64,000 nucleotides of DNA from positions 186,001 to 250,000 of the forward strand of contig CANLXN010000002.1 of NCBI GenBank assembly GCA_947495135.1. Reading direction: 5' to 3'. The stretch is from an uncultured Flavobacteriaceae bacterium. Its GTDB lineage: Bacteria > Bacteroidota > Bacteroidia > Flavobacteriales > Flavobacteriaceae. Made by a program: the position numbers and the translations under genes. This document shows positions 16,483 through 24,838 of the stretch, piece after piece. Position 1 is the stretch's first letter. Every line of letters begins with the position of its first letter. The notes beneath the pieces were generated by a model. That model worked only from the letters and a program-made list of their open reading frames with translations, searched no databases and had not been told where the DNA came from.

Positions 16483-18984
16483 GTGACCCAAATCAGAAAG
16501 GCTACATTACTTTTTTTTATTCTTTTTACTTGTTTTGCCACTGCGCAAGAACGCATAACCGTGCGCCAATATCTCAAGACCTTAGAAGCCAAATTTCCTT
16601 ATAACTTTTCCTTTAAAGATTCGGATCTTACAGACCAACTTATTGTTCCCAATACTTCAGCTAATTTTGAAGAGGTTTTAGATTTTCTTCGGAAAAACAC
16701 CCTTCTCGAATATAATTTACTAGAAGATCGAACCATCGCACTTCGGAAAATAGATGGTCTAGCTAGCCTCTGCGGCACCATTTACAATATGGAAACCGAT
16801 GCTCCATTTGAAGGTGTGAAAATAACAACACCCTATCAAGAGTCTGTTTCGGCAATGGATGGAACCTTCAACCTTCAGCTTCGGCGACCCGATGAAGAAA
16901 TTCGGTTGGAATTCATTGGGTTTGAATCGCTGCGTTTGTCTGGAGTAAACTTTCAGAACAAACCCTGCGCGAAAGTCACTCTCTCACCTAAGTTAGAATA
17001 CCTAAATGCAGTAAATCTTTCTAATTATTTTGCAAAGGGCATCTCTAAAAACGAAGATGGCTCACTCAATATCAACTACCAAGATTTCGACATTCTCCCA
17101 GGACTTATAGAGCCAGATGTGCTTTTAACTATTCAAGCCCTTCCTGGAATACAAAGTGTAAATGAAACGGTTTCTTTCCTTAATATCCGTGGCGGAACTA
17201 ACGATCAAAACCTGATCCTTTGGGACGGAATCAAGATGTATCAAAATGGACACTTTTTCGGGCTCATTTCTGCCTTTAACCCTTTTCTAACGCAAGATGT
17301 AACTGTAATGAAGAACGGTTCTCCCGCGTCTTACGGAGATGGTGTTTCTGGGGTGATTTCTATGGAAGGTAAAGAAGCTATCAATAAGGAATTTAAAGGT
17401 GAAATTGGTGTAAACTTAATTAGCACAGACGCTTTTGTGGATGTGCCTTTGGGTGAAATTGGCTCTGTTCAAGTAGCTGGACGGAAATCTTTAAACAATC
17501 TCTTGAAAACACCCACCTACGATTCTTATTTTGAAAAAGCCTTTCAAAATACAGAGCTCACTATTACCAATCCAGATATTTTGCCTACTTCTAATGACGA
17601 TTTTAGTTTCTTCGACACTAGTTTTAGAATACAGGTACAGCCAACAGATAAAGATTTTTTTAGAGCAAACTTTTTAGCGCTTGGTAATTCGCTTGAATTT
17701 CTAGAAAATGCCAATATTAATGACACACTTCAATCCCGAAAAAGTGATCTTTTACAAAATAATGTTTCAGGTGGATTTTACTACAAAAGGCTCTGGAATG
17801 ATCGATTTACAACCGATATACAATTTTACGGGTCTTCTTATGAGTTACAAGCTAGTAACTTTGACATTATAAACAATCAGCAGTTATTTCAGGCGAACGA
17901 TGTTTTAGAGTCTGGTATAAAAGCAAAAGGGAGGTATGAAATCTCAGAAAAACTTGCTGGTGAAATAGGATATCAGTTCAACGAAACTGGCATTACTAAT
18001 TTTGTTCGAATTAACAATCCGTTTTTCGAACAAAGAGATAAACAAGTCCTCATTACCAATAGTGGTTTTGCGGAAATCAGCTACCGCCCATCAAATAAGA
18101 CATTACTTAATTTGGGGCTTCGGATGAATCACATCGATAAATTTGATGAAATTTTATGGGAGCCACGTCTAAGCTTCAATCATCAATTTCTTGATTATTT
18201 TACGTTCGAAATTTTAGGCGAATTAAAGAGTCAGACGACCTCTCAGATTATTGACTTTCAAAACGACTTCCTCGGGATCGAAAACAGGCGTTGGGTCTTA
18301 TCTAGTCCTGGAGAAATCCCTATTATTCAAGGAAGACAGCTTTCAGCCGGACTCGCATTTAATCGGAAAGGTTGGCTTGTAAGTGCAGAGCCTTACATTA
18401 AGAAAGTAACAGGTATTACATCACAAAGCCAAGGTTTTCAAAACCAATTTCAAAACCTCCGAACGACGGGAAGTTATACCACTTATGGCGTAGATTTTCT
18501 ACTAAATAAGCGATTCAAAAAAATAAATACTTGGTTGAGTTATTCGTACGCAGATAACGAATATGAATTTAACGAATTTATTCCGCAGAGTTTTCATAAT
18601 AATATAGACATCAGACATACACTCACCTATGGCATTAACTACTCTCTCAACAATTTCAATATTTCGGGAGGTTTTAATTGGCATACAGGTAAACCAAATA
18701 CTCCACTAGTTCCAAGTGCTGAAATTATAGATGAAGAAATTAATTTCGGAATGCCAAATTCTACAAATATCCAGGACTACTTTCGGGTAGATATTTCAGG
18801 GACTTATCAATTCAAAATGGGCAAATCAACAGAAGGCTTCGTAGGGCTTTCTATATGGAATCTACTGGACACTAATAATGTTACCAATCAATTTTTTCGA
18901 ATTAACAGTGAAGAAGAAATTGAAGAGATCGATGAACTGGCATTAGGTTTTACACCAAATATATCTTTCAGATTGAGATTTTAA
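16483..18984 (+). CDS. TonB-dependent outer-membrane receptor with STN signalling domain (module 1)
   Basis: The 833-residue receptor starts at GTG 16483, 2 bases after the fecR stop; there is no ATG nearby in frame. Order of parts: signal peptide (ending ATAQ, about 23), STN domain (about 25-90), a carboxypeptidase-regulatory-like beta domain (about 93-170), a plug (about 190-300, QALPGIQSVNETVSFLNIRGG shortened) and a beta-barrel ending in FRLRF. It has no SusD partner next to it. The STN domain and the sigma/FecR pair imply transcriptional self-activation on ligand binding. It is clearly paralogous to the receptor at 24819 (shared KKVTGIT, SQGFQNQFQ, NWHTGKP or NWHSGKP). The ligand is unknown. 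Confidence 0.92.
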   Translation: MTQIRKATLLFFILFTCFATAQERITVRQYLKTLEAKFPYNFSFKDSDLTDQLIVPNTSANFEEVLDFLRKNTLLEYNLLEDRTIALRKIDGLASLCGTIYNMETDAPFEGVKITTPYQESVSAMDGTFNLQLRRPDEEIRLEFIGFESLRLSGVNFQNKPCAKVTLSPKLEYLNAVNLSNYFAKGISKNEDGSLNINYQDFDILPGLIEPDVLLTIQALPGIQSVNETVSFLNIRGGTNDQNLILWDGIKMYQNGHFFGLISAFNPFLTQDVTVMKNGSPASYGDGVSGVISMEGKEAINKEFKGEIGVNLISTDAFVDVPLGEIGSVQVAGRKSLNNLLKTPTYDSYFEKAFQNTELTITNPDILPTSNDDFSFFDTSFRIQVQPTDKDFFRANFLALGNSLEFLENANINDTLQSRKSDLLQNNVSGGFYYKRLWNDRFTTDIQFYGSSYELQASNFDIINNQQLFQANDVLESGIKAKGRYEISEKLAGEIGYQFNETGITNFVRINNPFFEQRDKQVLITNSGFAEISYRPSNKTLLNLGLRMNHIDKFDEILWEPRLSFNHQFLDYFTFEILGELKSQTTSQIIDFQNDFLGIENRRWVLSSPGEIPIIQGRQLSAGLAFNRKGWLVSAEPYIKKVTGITSQSQGFQNQFQNLRTTGSYTTYGVDFLLNKRFKKINTWLSYSYADNEYEFNEFIPQSFHNNIDIRHTLTYGINYSLNNFNISGGFNWHTGKPNTPLVPSAEIIDEEINFGMPNSTNIQDYFRVDISGTYQFKMGKSTEGFVGLSIWNLLDTNNVTNQFFRINSEEEIEEIDELALGFTPNISFRLRF

Positions 18985-18986
18985 AG

Positions 18987-19016
18987 TTGTTCATTTTCAT
19001 TTATTCGCTATCTTTA
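18987..19016 (+). promoter_or_regulatory. Promoter of the M28 peptidase gene
   Basis: TTG at 18987-18989 and TATCTTTA at 19009-19016 are separated by 19 bases. They match the Bacteroidota TTG/TAnnTTTG promoter layout apart from the last base. The promoter lies 27 bases before the ATG at 19043. Confidence 0.5.
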
Positions 19017-19042
19017 TCAGTACCCAATTTTATTCCTAAAAC

Positions 19043-20518
19043 ATGAAAAAACATCTATTACTAATAATCGCCTTAACAACATTCACATTTTCATTTGCTC
19101 AAACTGAAAAAGAAAAAGTGTTAAACACCGTCCATAAAAATACTATTGAAGGACATATTTATTTCCTGGCAGACGACTTGTTAAAAGGCCGCCAAACGGG
19201 CACTCCTGAAAATAAAATTGCAGCTTCCTATCTCGCAAATACCTTACGAAGTTATGGTGTTAAACCAAATCCTAAGACTGGAGATTATTATCAGTTAATG
19301 AGTCTATTAGAAAAGGGTAAGCCAAAGAACTTATCACTATCCATAGATGGTAAAAATATAGAGGATGTTGTTGCAATAATGCCAGACATGGTTAACTATC
19401 AAGATAAAGTGGTATTTCTTGGACATGGACTTGCAAGCGATTATAAAGGGAAAAATGTTAAGGACAAAGTGATTGCTATTAAGGGTGGAAGTCCAAAAGC
19501 TTCAGATCCTGAAACATTTTTTGGATTGAGAGATGAGAAGAAAGAATTAGCTAAAAAAGCGGGCGCTTTAGGTATCATCGAGCTAATAGATACCAATTCG
19601 AACGTATGGAACTTCATAGACCACAATTTTAACAGGACTCGACTTACTCTTTCAGAAGAAACTGCCGTAGAGGAGACAACGCAAACCGGATATGTTTGGG
19701 TTAAAGATGAGGGTGGAACTATTGCCAGTAGTATGGCATCTGGAAAACACAAGGCGGATTTACAAGTGGAGCCTACGAAAACACAATTTGTAACATCTCA
19801 AAACGTAATAGGTGTGGTTGAAGGTACAGATCCAGTTTTGAAAAAAGAATACATTATCTATTCTGCACATTACGACCATGTAGGAATAGGCTCTCCCGAT
19901 GCTACTGGAGACACCATTTATAACGGAGCAAGAGACAACGCTGTTGGAACAACAACTGTACTTAGTATGGCGCAAAACTTAGCGTTGTATCCTACTAAGC
20001 GCTCTGCTTTATTCATTCTATTTACTGGAGAAGAAATGGGGCTTCTAGGCAGCTCTTATTATGTAGAAAACCCCGTATTGCCTTTGGAACAGATGGTCTA
20101 TTGTTTTAATAGCGATAATGCAGGATATAACGACATTACGTCTGCCACCATTGTCGGCTTACCTAGAACCACAGCAAGTAAAAATATTATTGATGCAGCT
20201 ACTGAATTTGGAATTACCGCAATCGATGATCCTGCTCCAGAACAAGGTCTTTTTGACCGCAGTGATAATGTGAATTTTGCCATGAAAGGTATTCCCGCTC
20301 CTACCTATTCAATGGGTTTTAGATCGTTTGATGGAGATGTCACCAAATATTACCACCAACCTGGAGATCATGCAGATAGTATGGACTACAACTATTTAGA
20401 AAAGTTTTTCCGATCGTATGTGTTGGCCGGAAGAATGATTGGTAACGACCCAGTGACTCCCTTCTGGACACCTGGCGACAAATACGAAGAAGCAGGTAAA
20501 AAACTATACAATCGTTAA
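19043..20518 (+). CDS. Secreted M28-family zinc aminopeptidase with inserted PA-like domain
   Basis: The 491-residue protein has a signal peptide (TFTFSFAQ). Residues about 90-250 form an inserted protease-associated-like region, and the peptidase domain surrounds it. Expected metal ligands and catalytic residues of the M28 family are visible: His276 and Asp278 (SAHYDHVG), Asp298 (GARDNAVG), the Glu330-Glu331 pair (FTGEEMG), Asp358 (NSDNAG) and His438 (YYHQPGD). It should remove N-terminal residues from peptides in the periplasm or outside the cell. It lies between the two sensing modules and is coupled by a TAATG overlap to the next lipoprotein. Confidence 0.92.
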   Translation: MKKHLLLIIALTTFTFSFAQTEKEKVLNTVHKNTIEGHIYFLADDLLKGRQTGTPENKIAASYLANTLRSYGVKPNPKTGDYYQLMSLLEKGKPKNLSLSIDGKNIEDVVAIMPDMVNYQDKVVFLGHGLASDYKGKNVKDKVIAIKGGSPKASDPETFFGLRDEKKELAKKAGALGIIELIDTNSNVWNFIDHNFNRTRLTLSEETAVEETTQTGYVWVKDEGGTIASSMASGKHKADLQVEPTKTQFVTSQNVIGVVEGTDPVLKKEYIIYSAHYDHVGIGSPDATGDTIYNGARDNAVGTTTVLSMAQNLALYPTKRSALFILFTGEEMGLLGSSYYVENPVLPLEQMVYCFNSDNAGYNDITSATIVGLPRTTASKNIIDAATEFGITAIDDPAPEQGLFDRSDNVNFAMKGIPAPTYSMGFRSFDGDVTKYYHQPGDHADSMDYNYLEKFFRSYVLAGRMIGNDPVTPFWTPGDKYEEAGKKLYNR

Positions 20519-20919
20519 TGTACAGCCGGTATCTCTTTCTTTTATTAATTTGTGCATCTCTGATTCAATGTAAAACGGGAAAAGACTTGAATATTTCTTA
20601 TACATATACTGATCAAAATAATAATGTCATTTCTATTTCTTCGGAAAGGATCACCTACAATCCTATTGCAGCCGAGGAAAGTTCCTCTGGAACCTACAGC
20701 GGCGGAGATCCCAAATCGGTAAAAATTTCCGAAGAGAACTTTCAAATAATTTCCAGAAAAGCCGAAGAACTCTTTGACGGTGCCCCAAAAAATGTACGAA
20801 GAGAAATGCTAACCTCAGTCCTCTCTAAACGAGTAAATGAACAATCTACAAGAGTTATTTTGTCCAAATCTGCCTTAAGAAACGATTTTGAGAAACTCTT
20901 GTTAGAGTTTTTAAAATAG
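20518..20919 (+). CDS. Small lipoprotein of unknown function
   Basis: The 133-residue protein carries a lipobox (LICASLIQC, Cys18) followed by KTGKD. The mature part is short and polar, with ISYTYTDQNNNVISISSERITY and a C-terminal helix ALRNDFEKLLLEFLK. No domain is recognised. Its ATG overlaps the M28 stop by one base, so the two genes form one translational unit and may act together at the envelope. A strong terminator follows directly. Confidence 0.68.
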   Translation: MYSRYLFLLLICASLIQCKTGKDLNISYTYTDQNNNVISISSERITYNPIAAEESSSGTYSGGDPKSVKISEENFQIISRKAEELFDGAPKNVRREMLTSVLSKRVNEQSTRVILSKSALRNDFEKLLLEFLK

Positions 20920-20920
20920 A

Positions 20921-20954
20921 AAAAGAGCCATACTATTTAAAGTATGACTCTTTT
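20921..20954. terminator. Bidirectional intrinsic terminator
   Basis: AAAAGAG-c-CATACT and AGTATG-a-CTCTTTT form a 13-bp stem with one internal mismatch around the loop atttaa, with A and T runs on either side. It separates the small lipoprotein gene from the converging gene at 20974. Confidence 0.88.
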
Positions 20955-20973
20955 CATTAGGGGCAAAAAAAGA

Positions 20974-21459
20974 TTATAACTTTTCGAAGGTCAGTTGGTC
21001 TGTCCCACCGTTTCCTCCACTAACATCTATGAGTTCCATTTTGTTAGCACTAATAGAAACGATATCCCAGTCATCGTTTAAATCTTCAAAATCGTTGGTT
21101 TGAGGTACATTGAAAAAGATATTAAAATCGTCATCATCCGACGAGTTTCCATCATCATCACTAGACGAGTTCGAATCGTCGTCATCAACAGACCAAACAC
21201 CATCTACTGTTAAAGAACCTTTTACAGCGACGAGTGTTCCATCTGGATTAAACGAAAACTCGAATCCACTGAAATCTCCCGTTTCATCATCTCCAGAATC
21301 AATAAATCTGGTTATCTGCCAGGTGCCTGCTTCTGCAATTTGCATTGTTTCTTCTGCACTCGTAAGGTTAGAACTTTGGTCATCGCTGGAGTCATCAGAC
21401 TCACAAGAGATCAACCCCAGTATTAAAGAAGCCACTATTATTAAATTTCCAATTTTCAT
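20974..21459 (-). CDS. Single-domain lipocalin-like acidic lipoprotein
   Basis: The 161-residue protein carries a lipobox (LILGLISC, Cys19) followed by ESDDSSDD, a surface-export-like acidic start. The single domain (about 45-161) reads GTWQITRF, FSFNPDGTLVA, VDGVWSV, then an acidic insert, then NDDWDIVSIS and ELIDVSGGNGGTDQLTFEKL. It matches each of the three C-terminal repeats of the neighbouring 592-residue lipoprotein, so one gene probably arose from the other. It lies 23 bases after that gene on the same strand. The Asp/Gly-rich DVSGGNGGTD loop could bind calcium; this is inference. Confidence 0.75.
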   Translation of the reverse strand: MKIGNLIIVASLILGLISCESDDSSDDQSSNLTSAEETMQIAEAGTWQITRFIDSGDDETGDFSGFEFSFNPDGTLVAVKGSLTVDGVWSVDDDDSNSSSDDDGNSSDDDDFNIFFNVPQTNDFEDLNDDWDIVSISANKMELIDVSGGNGGTDQLTFEKL

Positions 21460-21482
21460 ACGCTCAGGTTTAATATTAATTA

Positions 21483-23261
21483 TTATAATTTTTCTAAAAT
21501 CAAGTCGTCAATTCCACCGTTACCACCACTTACATCTTGGAGTTCCACACGGGTTTGAGTAAAGTCAATTACATCCCAATTGTCATTAAATTCCTCGAAT
21601 GGTAATTGAATTCCAAAGTCCAATACTAAATCTAACTCGCCTGTACCTGTTACACTCCAAGTTCCGTTATTGGTATTACCGCCATTTGTAGCGACAACGG
21701 TCCCGTCTGAACTAAATTCGAGTTGATAACCACCGTAATCTCCAGTTTGATCTTCTCCATCTTCTGAATAGCTAGCTACGATCCAAGATCCTTCGATTAT
21801 TATCTCACTTAGATCTCCATTTCCACCTCCACAGGAACCGTCAAACGGATCTCGACCAAATGTGAGAGAATCGGTTCCGCCATTTCCACCACTTACATCG
21901 TTAAGACGAATAACACTTATATCAAATTCGATCACATCCCAATTATCATTTAACTCTTCAAATGGATCGTCATTTCCATTGTCATTAAAGTTCAAAACCA
22001 GCGCTAATCCATCACCATCATTCTGAACAATCCAATTTCCATTTCGGGTCTCGGTAGTACTTACAGCTGTAACACTTCCATTAGAGTTAAAAGAAAATTG
22101 GTAATCGATATAATCACAGGCATCGCCATCACCATCGTCCTCTTCGTACAGGTTCACATACCAAGAACCATCTGTTAAAACTTCAATTAATTGGTTAATT
22201 TCATTTCCACCACCGCTGGAAGGTTCTCTTTCGAAAACAAGAATATCTGTACTTCCATCGCCTCCACTTACATCGCGTAAACGGATAATATTTTCGTTGT
22301 ACTCCACTATATCCCAGTCGTCGTCGAGTTCATCAAAAGGATTGGTTGTTCCATAAAACAATGTCAATTCGGGATCATCGTCAGAGCTGTCAAGACCCCA
22401 AGTACCATTTATTGTCTGACTACTATTTACTGCTTGCGTAGTTTCATCTGTATCAAAACTGAATTCGTAATCAGCAAATAGTGCTGTTTGATCTATATCG
22501 TCAAAATAATTAGTGACATACCAAACACCTTCGGTCAAGTTTTCTACAAAGGCCTCTTCGTCAAAATTGTTATTGTCATCGTCACAATCAATACCGTCCA
22601 AAATATCTTCTAATTGGGTATTGCTTGTAATCTCCACACTTTCTCCATTCACGATAACTACAATAGGAAAATCCACGCTAAAGATCTCTCCTTCTTCCAA
22701 CCCTGTTAGAAATAGAAAGAGTTCAAGATTATTATTTACAGTAACTGTATCGGTTTGATCGTTGTTCGAATCAAACACAAAGAAGCTAACAGGGTATACT
22801 AACTGCACACAATCGATCGTATCTTCAATGTCATCAATTTCGCAACTGGCGATCAATGCATTTAGCTCTTCTTGATCGTTTATCTCAACTTCTGAAAAAT
22901 CACCTAGAATTACCGTTACAGGAAATGAAATTTCTACTGTATCCGTGTCATTTGGAAATTGATCAAAAATTTCTTCAACCAGATCAATATCATCTTCATC
23001 ATTAATAATCACTTCTTGTCCGTTGGCTATTACAGTTATAGGCAATTGTAGAGAGAAACAATCGCTTCCGTCAATAATATCATCCAAATCCCCATCGTTT
23101 TGAGTGGTCTGAATAATGAGACCAGTAAGAGGAGAATTCGCTGAAATCGTTCCCTCTGTATTGGTTTCATCTATAAATTCCTTTTCTTCTTTTTGACAAG
23201 AAGAGAACGTAAACATCGAAACTAACATAAATAATATAGCATAGCATTTTTTCGTTTTCAT
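21483..23261 (-). CDS. Large acidic lipoprotein: four-repeat domain plus three lipocalin-like repeats
   Basis: The 592-residue protein carries a lipobox (FTFSSC, Cys22) followed by QKEEKE, close to the flavobacterial surface lipoprotein export signal. Residues 66-226 hold four beta units (SDCFSLQLPITVIANGQ, VEISFPVTVILG, DCVQLVYPVSFFVF, FSVDFPIVVIVNG) that parallel the complete 217-residue lipoprotein at 14252. Three lipocalin-like repeats follow (about 242-345, 362-470, 488-592). Each runs W(Y/I)V, a FSF or LEF strand, NG(T/N)W and NDNWDV or DDDWDI, ending in DVSGG(N/D)G. The protein is very acidic. It is divergent from the second sigma gene and co-directional with the single-repeat gene at 20974. 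Confidence 0.78.
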   Translation of the reverse strand: MKTKKCYAILFMLVSMFTFSSCQKEEKEFIDETNTEGTISANSPLTGLIIQTTQNDGDLDDIIDGSDCFSLQLPITVIANGQEVIINDEDDIDLVEEIFDQFPNDTDTVEISFPVTVILGDFSEVEINDQEELNALIASCEIDDIEDTIDCVQLVYPVSFFVFDSNNDQTDTVTVNNNLELFLFLTGLEEGEIFSVDFPIVVIVNGESVEITSNTQLEDILDGIDCDDDNNNFDEEAFVENLTEGVWYVTNYFDDIDQTALFADYEFSFDTDETTQAVNSSQTINGTWGLDSSDDDPELTLFYGTTNPFDELDDDWDIVEYNENIIRLRDVSGGDGSTDILVFEREPSSGGGNEINQLIEVLTDGSWYVNLYEEDDGDGDACDYIDYQFSFNSNGSVTAVSTTETRNGNWIVQNDGDGLALVLNFNDNGNDDPFEELNDNWDVIEFDISVIRLNDVSGGNGGTDSLTFGRDPFDGSCGGGNGDLSEIIIEGSWIVASYSEDGEDQTGDYGGYQLEFSSDGTVVATNGGNTNNGTWSVTGTGELDLVLDFGIQLPFEEFNDNWDVIDFTQTRVELQDVSGGNGGIDDLILEKL

Positions 23262-23276
23262 AACAGCATTTTTTTT
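23262..23276 (-). promoter_or_regulatory. A-rich leader element, second copy
   Basis: Read toward the 592-residue lipoprotein, AAAAAAAATGCTGTT precedes its ATG. It matches the element before the paralogue at 14252 in 14 of 15 bases, although the flanking intergenic DNA differs. Confidence 0.5.
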
Positions 23277-23283
23277 GTTTTGT

Positions 23284-23291
23284 TATATTTG
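23284..23291 (+). promoter_or_regulatory. Candidate -7 box of the second sigma factor gene
   Basis: TATATTTG matches TAnnTTTG and lies 72 bases before the ATG at 23364. No correctly spaced -33 TTTG was found; the T-rich stretch just upstream belongs to the divergent lipoprotein leader. Confidence 0.35.
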
Positions 23292-23363
23292 AAACAGGTA
23301 TGCAACAGTTTACCCTACCCCTTATTCATTTTTTTTATTTTTCAATCAATAATTAACCTATCC

Positions 23364-23873
23364 ATGAGCGAATTAGAGAATGTTTGTAAAAAAGAGCATT
23401 TCAACAAGGTCTATAATGACCACTCACAAGCTATTTGGAGGTTTATATATTTTAAATGCGGGGATCAAGCTCAAGCAGACGATCTTGTGCAGGAATCGTA
23501 CGTAAAACTATGGCAGAATTGCGCAAAGGTTAGTGCTTCGAAGGCGAAATCGTATTTATACACCGTAGCCAATAATCTTTTTTTGAATGAAGTTGCTCAC
23601 AAAAAAGTTGTCTTGCAACATGCCAATTCTAAAAAGAAAACATTTAATAACCAATCGCCAGAGTACTTATTGGAAGAAAAAGAGTTTTACGAAAAGTTAC
23701 AGGCAGCAATAGCCAATCTTTCAGAAACCCAAAGAACTCCCTTTTTACTTAATAGAATTGAAGGAAAAAAATACAGCGAAATAGCCGAAATCTTAGGGAT
23801 TTCAGTGAAAGCAGTAGAAAAGCGCATGAGTCAAGCCTTGGCCATCCTTAGAAAGGAAATTGGAAATATTTAA
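23364..23873 (+). CDS. ECF-family RNA polymerase sigma factor (module 2)
   Basis: The 169-residue FecI-type sigma factor is a close paralogue of the one at 15010. Region 2 shows ADDLVQESYVKLWQNC and SYLYTVANNLFLNEVAHKK. Region 4 shows LSETQRTPFLLNRIEGKKYSEIAEILGIS and KAVEKRMSQALAILRKEI. The start was placed at ATG 23364 (MSELENVCKKEH), which aligns with the start of the paralogue. The open frame extends upstream to a TTG at 23280 that would add an unlikely hydrophobic leader. It is expected to be controlled by the FecR protein encoded next. Confidence 0.92.
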   Translation: MSELENVCKKEHFNKVYNDHSQAIWRFIYFKCGDQAQADDLVQESYVKLWQNCAKVSASKAKSYLYTVANNLFLNEVAHKKVVLQHANSKKKTFNNQSPEYLLEEKEFYEKLQAAIANLSETQRTPFLLNRIEGKKYSEIAEILGISVKAVEKRMSQALAILRKEIGNI

Positions 23874-23929
23874 AAATTAGGTAGGGTAAAAAGAAGTTGA
23901 ACTGTTCTAACTAAGAGGATTTAAATGCA

Positions 23930-24838
23930 ATGATGGATAAAAACTACATTTTACACAAATATTTAAATGGTAACGCGTCACCTGAAGAGCTTCAATTGCT
24001 CAAGGAGAGTCCTGAATATGCGGGATATTTTAAAATTGCTGCAGCTTCTGAAAATCTAGACACTCCGGTATTCAATAAGGAAGGCAATTTTGAACATCTA
24101 ACAGCGAAAATAGATCAGTCATCTAAAGTTAGAAAAATAAGTTTCGTTAAAAGTTTTGTGCGGATAGCCGCCATGGTCACTATATTACTAGGAGGGTACT
24201 ATTTCTTCTTTAGCGGAAATACAACTGTCAAAACAGACGTAGCCCATAAAGAATCTTTTTCACTTCCGGATAAATCGGAGGTAGTTCTAAATGCCCAGTC
24301 TGAAATTTTTTACGACCAAAAAAACTGGGAGAAAAAAAGAAGCCTAAACCTAAAAGGAGAGGCCTATTTCAAGGTAGAAAAAGGTGAGAAATTTTCAGTA
24401 ATAACACCCCAAGGAACGGTGAGTGTTTTAGGTACTCAGTTTAACGTATTTGCTCGCGACTCGACTTTTGTGGTTAAATGTTTTGAAGGATTAGTGCGAG
24501 TAGCTTTTAATGACACATTAGTAAATGTTCCCTTCGGAAATGTGTTAGAAATACGAAATAATGAGTTGATAATGAAAACCGAATTACATCAAGATTCTCC
24601 GAATTGGGTGTTAAACGAAAGTAGGTTTCAGAATGCCTCTCTTGCAACGGTCTTAGCCGAACTAAAAAGACAATATCCAGTTAACATAACTGCTCCAAAT
24701 GTAGGTGATAAAAAGTTTACTGGCGCATTTACGCATACTGATCTAAAGGTCGCGCTGCGTTCCATTTGCGACCCTTTAAAGTTAGACTTCACAATAAATG
24801 GTGATGAAATAAACCTCTATGCAAAGCAAGGGAAATAG
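23930..24838 (+). CDS. FecR-family anti-sigma factor (module 2)
   Basis: The 302-residue protein is built like module 1 FecR: a short cytoplasmic region, a membrane helix (about 76-94) and a periplasmic FecR domain (FSLPDKSEVVLNAQS, LKGEAYFKVEKGE, VLGTQFNVF, CFEGLVRV). The C-terminal receptor-contact domain shows LATVLAELKRQYPV and FTGAFTHTDLKVALRSICDPL. Two ATG codons stand side by side at 23930 and 23933; either could be used. It overlaps the receptor start by 20 bases, unlike module 1 where 2 bases separate the genes. Confidence 0.93.
   Translation: MMDKNYILHKYLNGNASPEELQLLKESPEYAGYFKIAAASENLDTPVFNKEGNFEHLTAKIDQSSKVRKISFVKSFVRIAAMVTILLGGYYFFFSGNTTVKTDVAHKESFSLPDKSEVVLNAQSEIFYDQKNWEKKRSLNLKGEAYFKVEKGEKFSVITPQGTVSVLGTQFNVFARDSTFVVKCFEGLVRVAFNDTLVNVPFGNVLEIRNNELIMKTELHQDSPNWVLNESRFQNASLATVLAELKRQYPVNITAPNVGDKKFTGAFTHTDLKVALRSICDPLKLDFTINGDEINLYAKQGK

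Noticed and set aside
21110-21562. 150-residue plus-strand open frame opposite the lipocalin-like lipoprotein
   Set aside because: It is a serine-rich antisense shadow produced by the Asp/Asn-rich codons of the real minus-strand genes and spans two of them.
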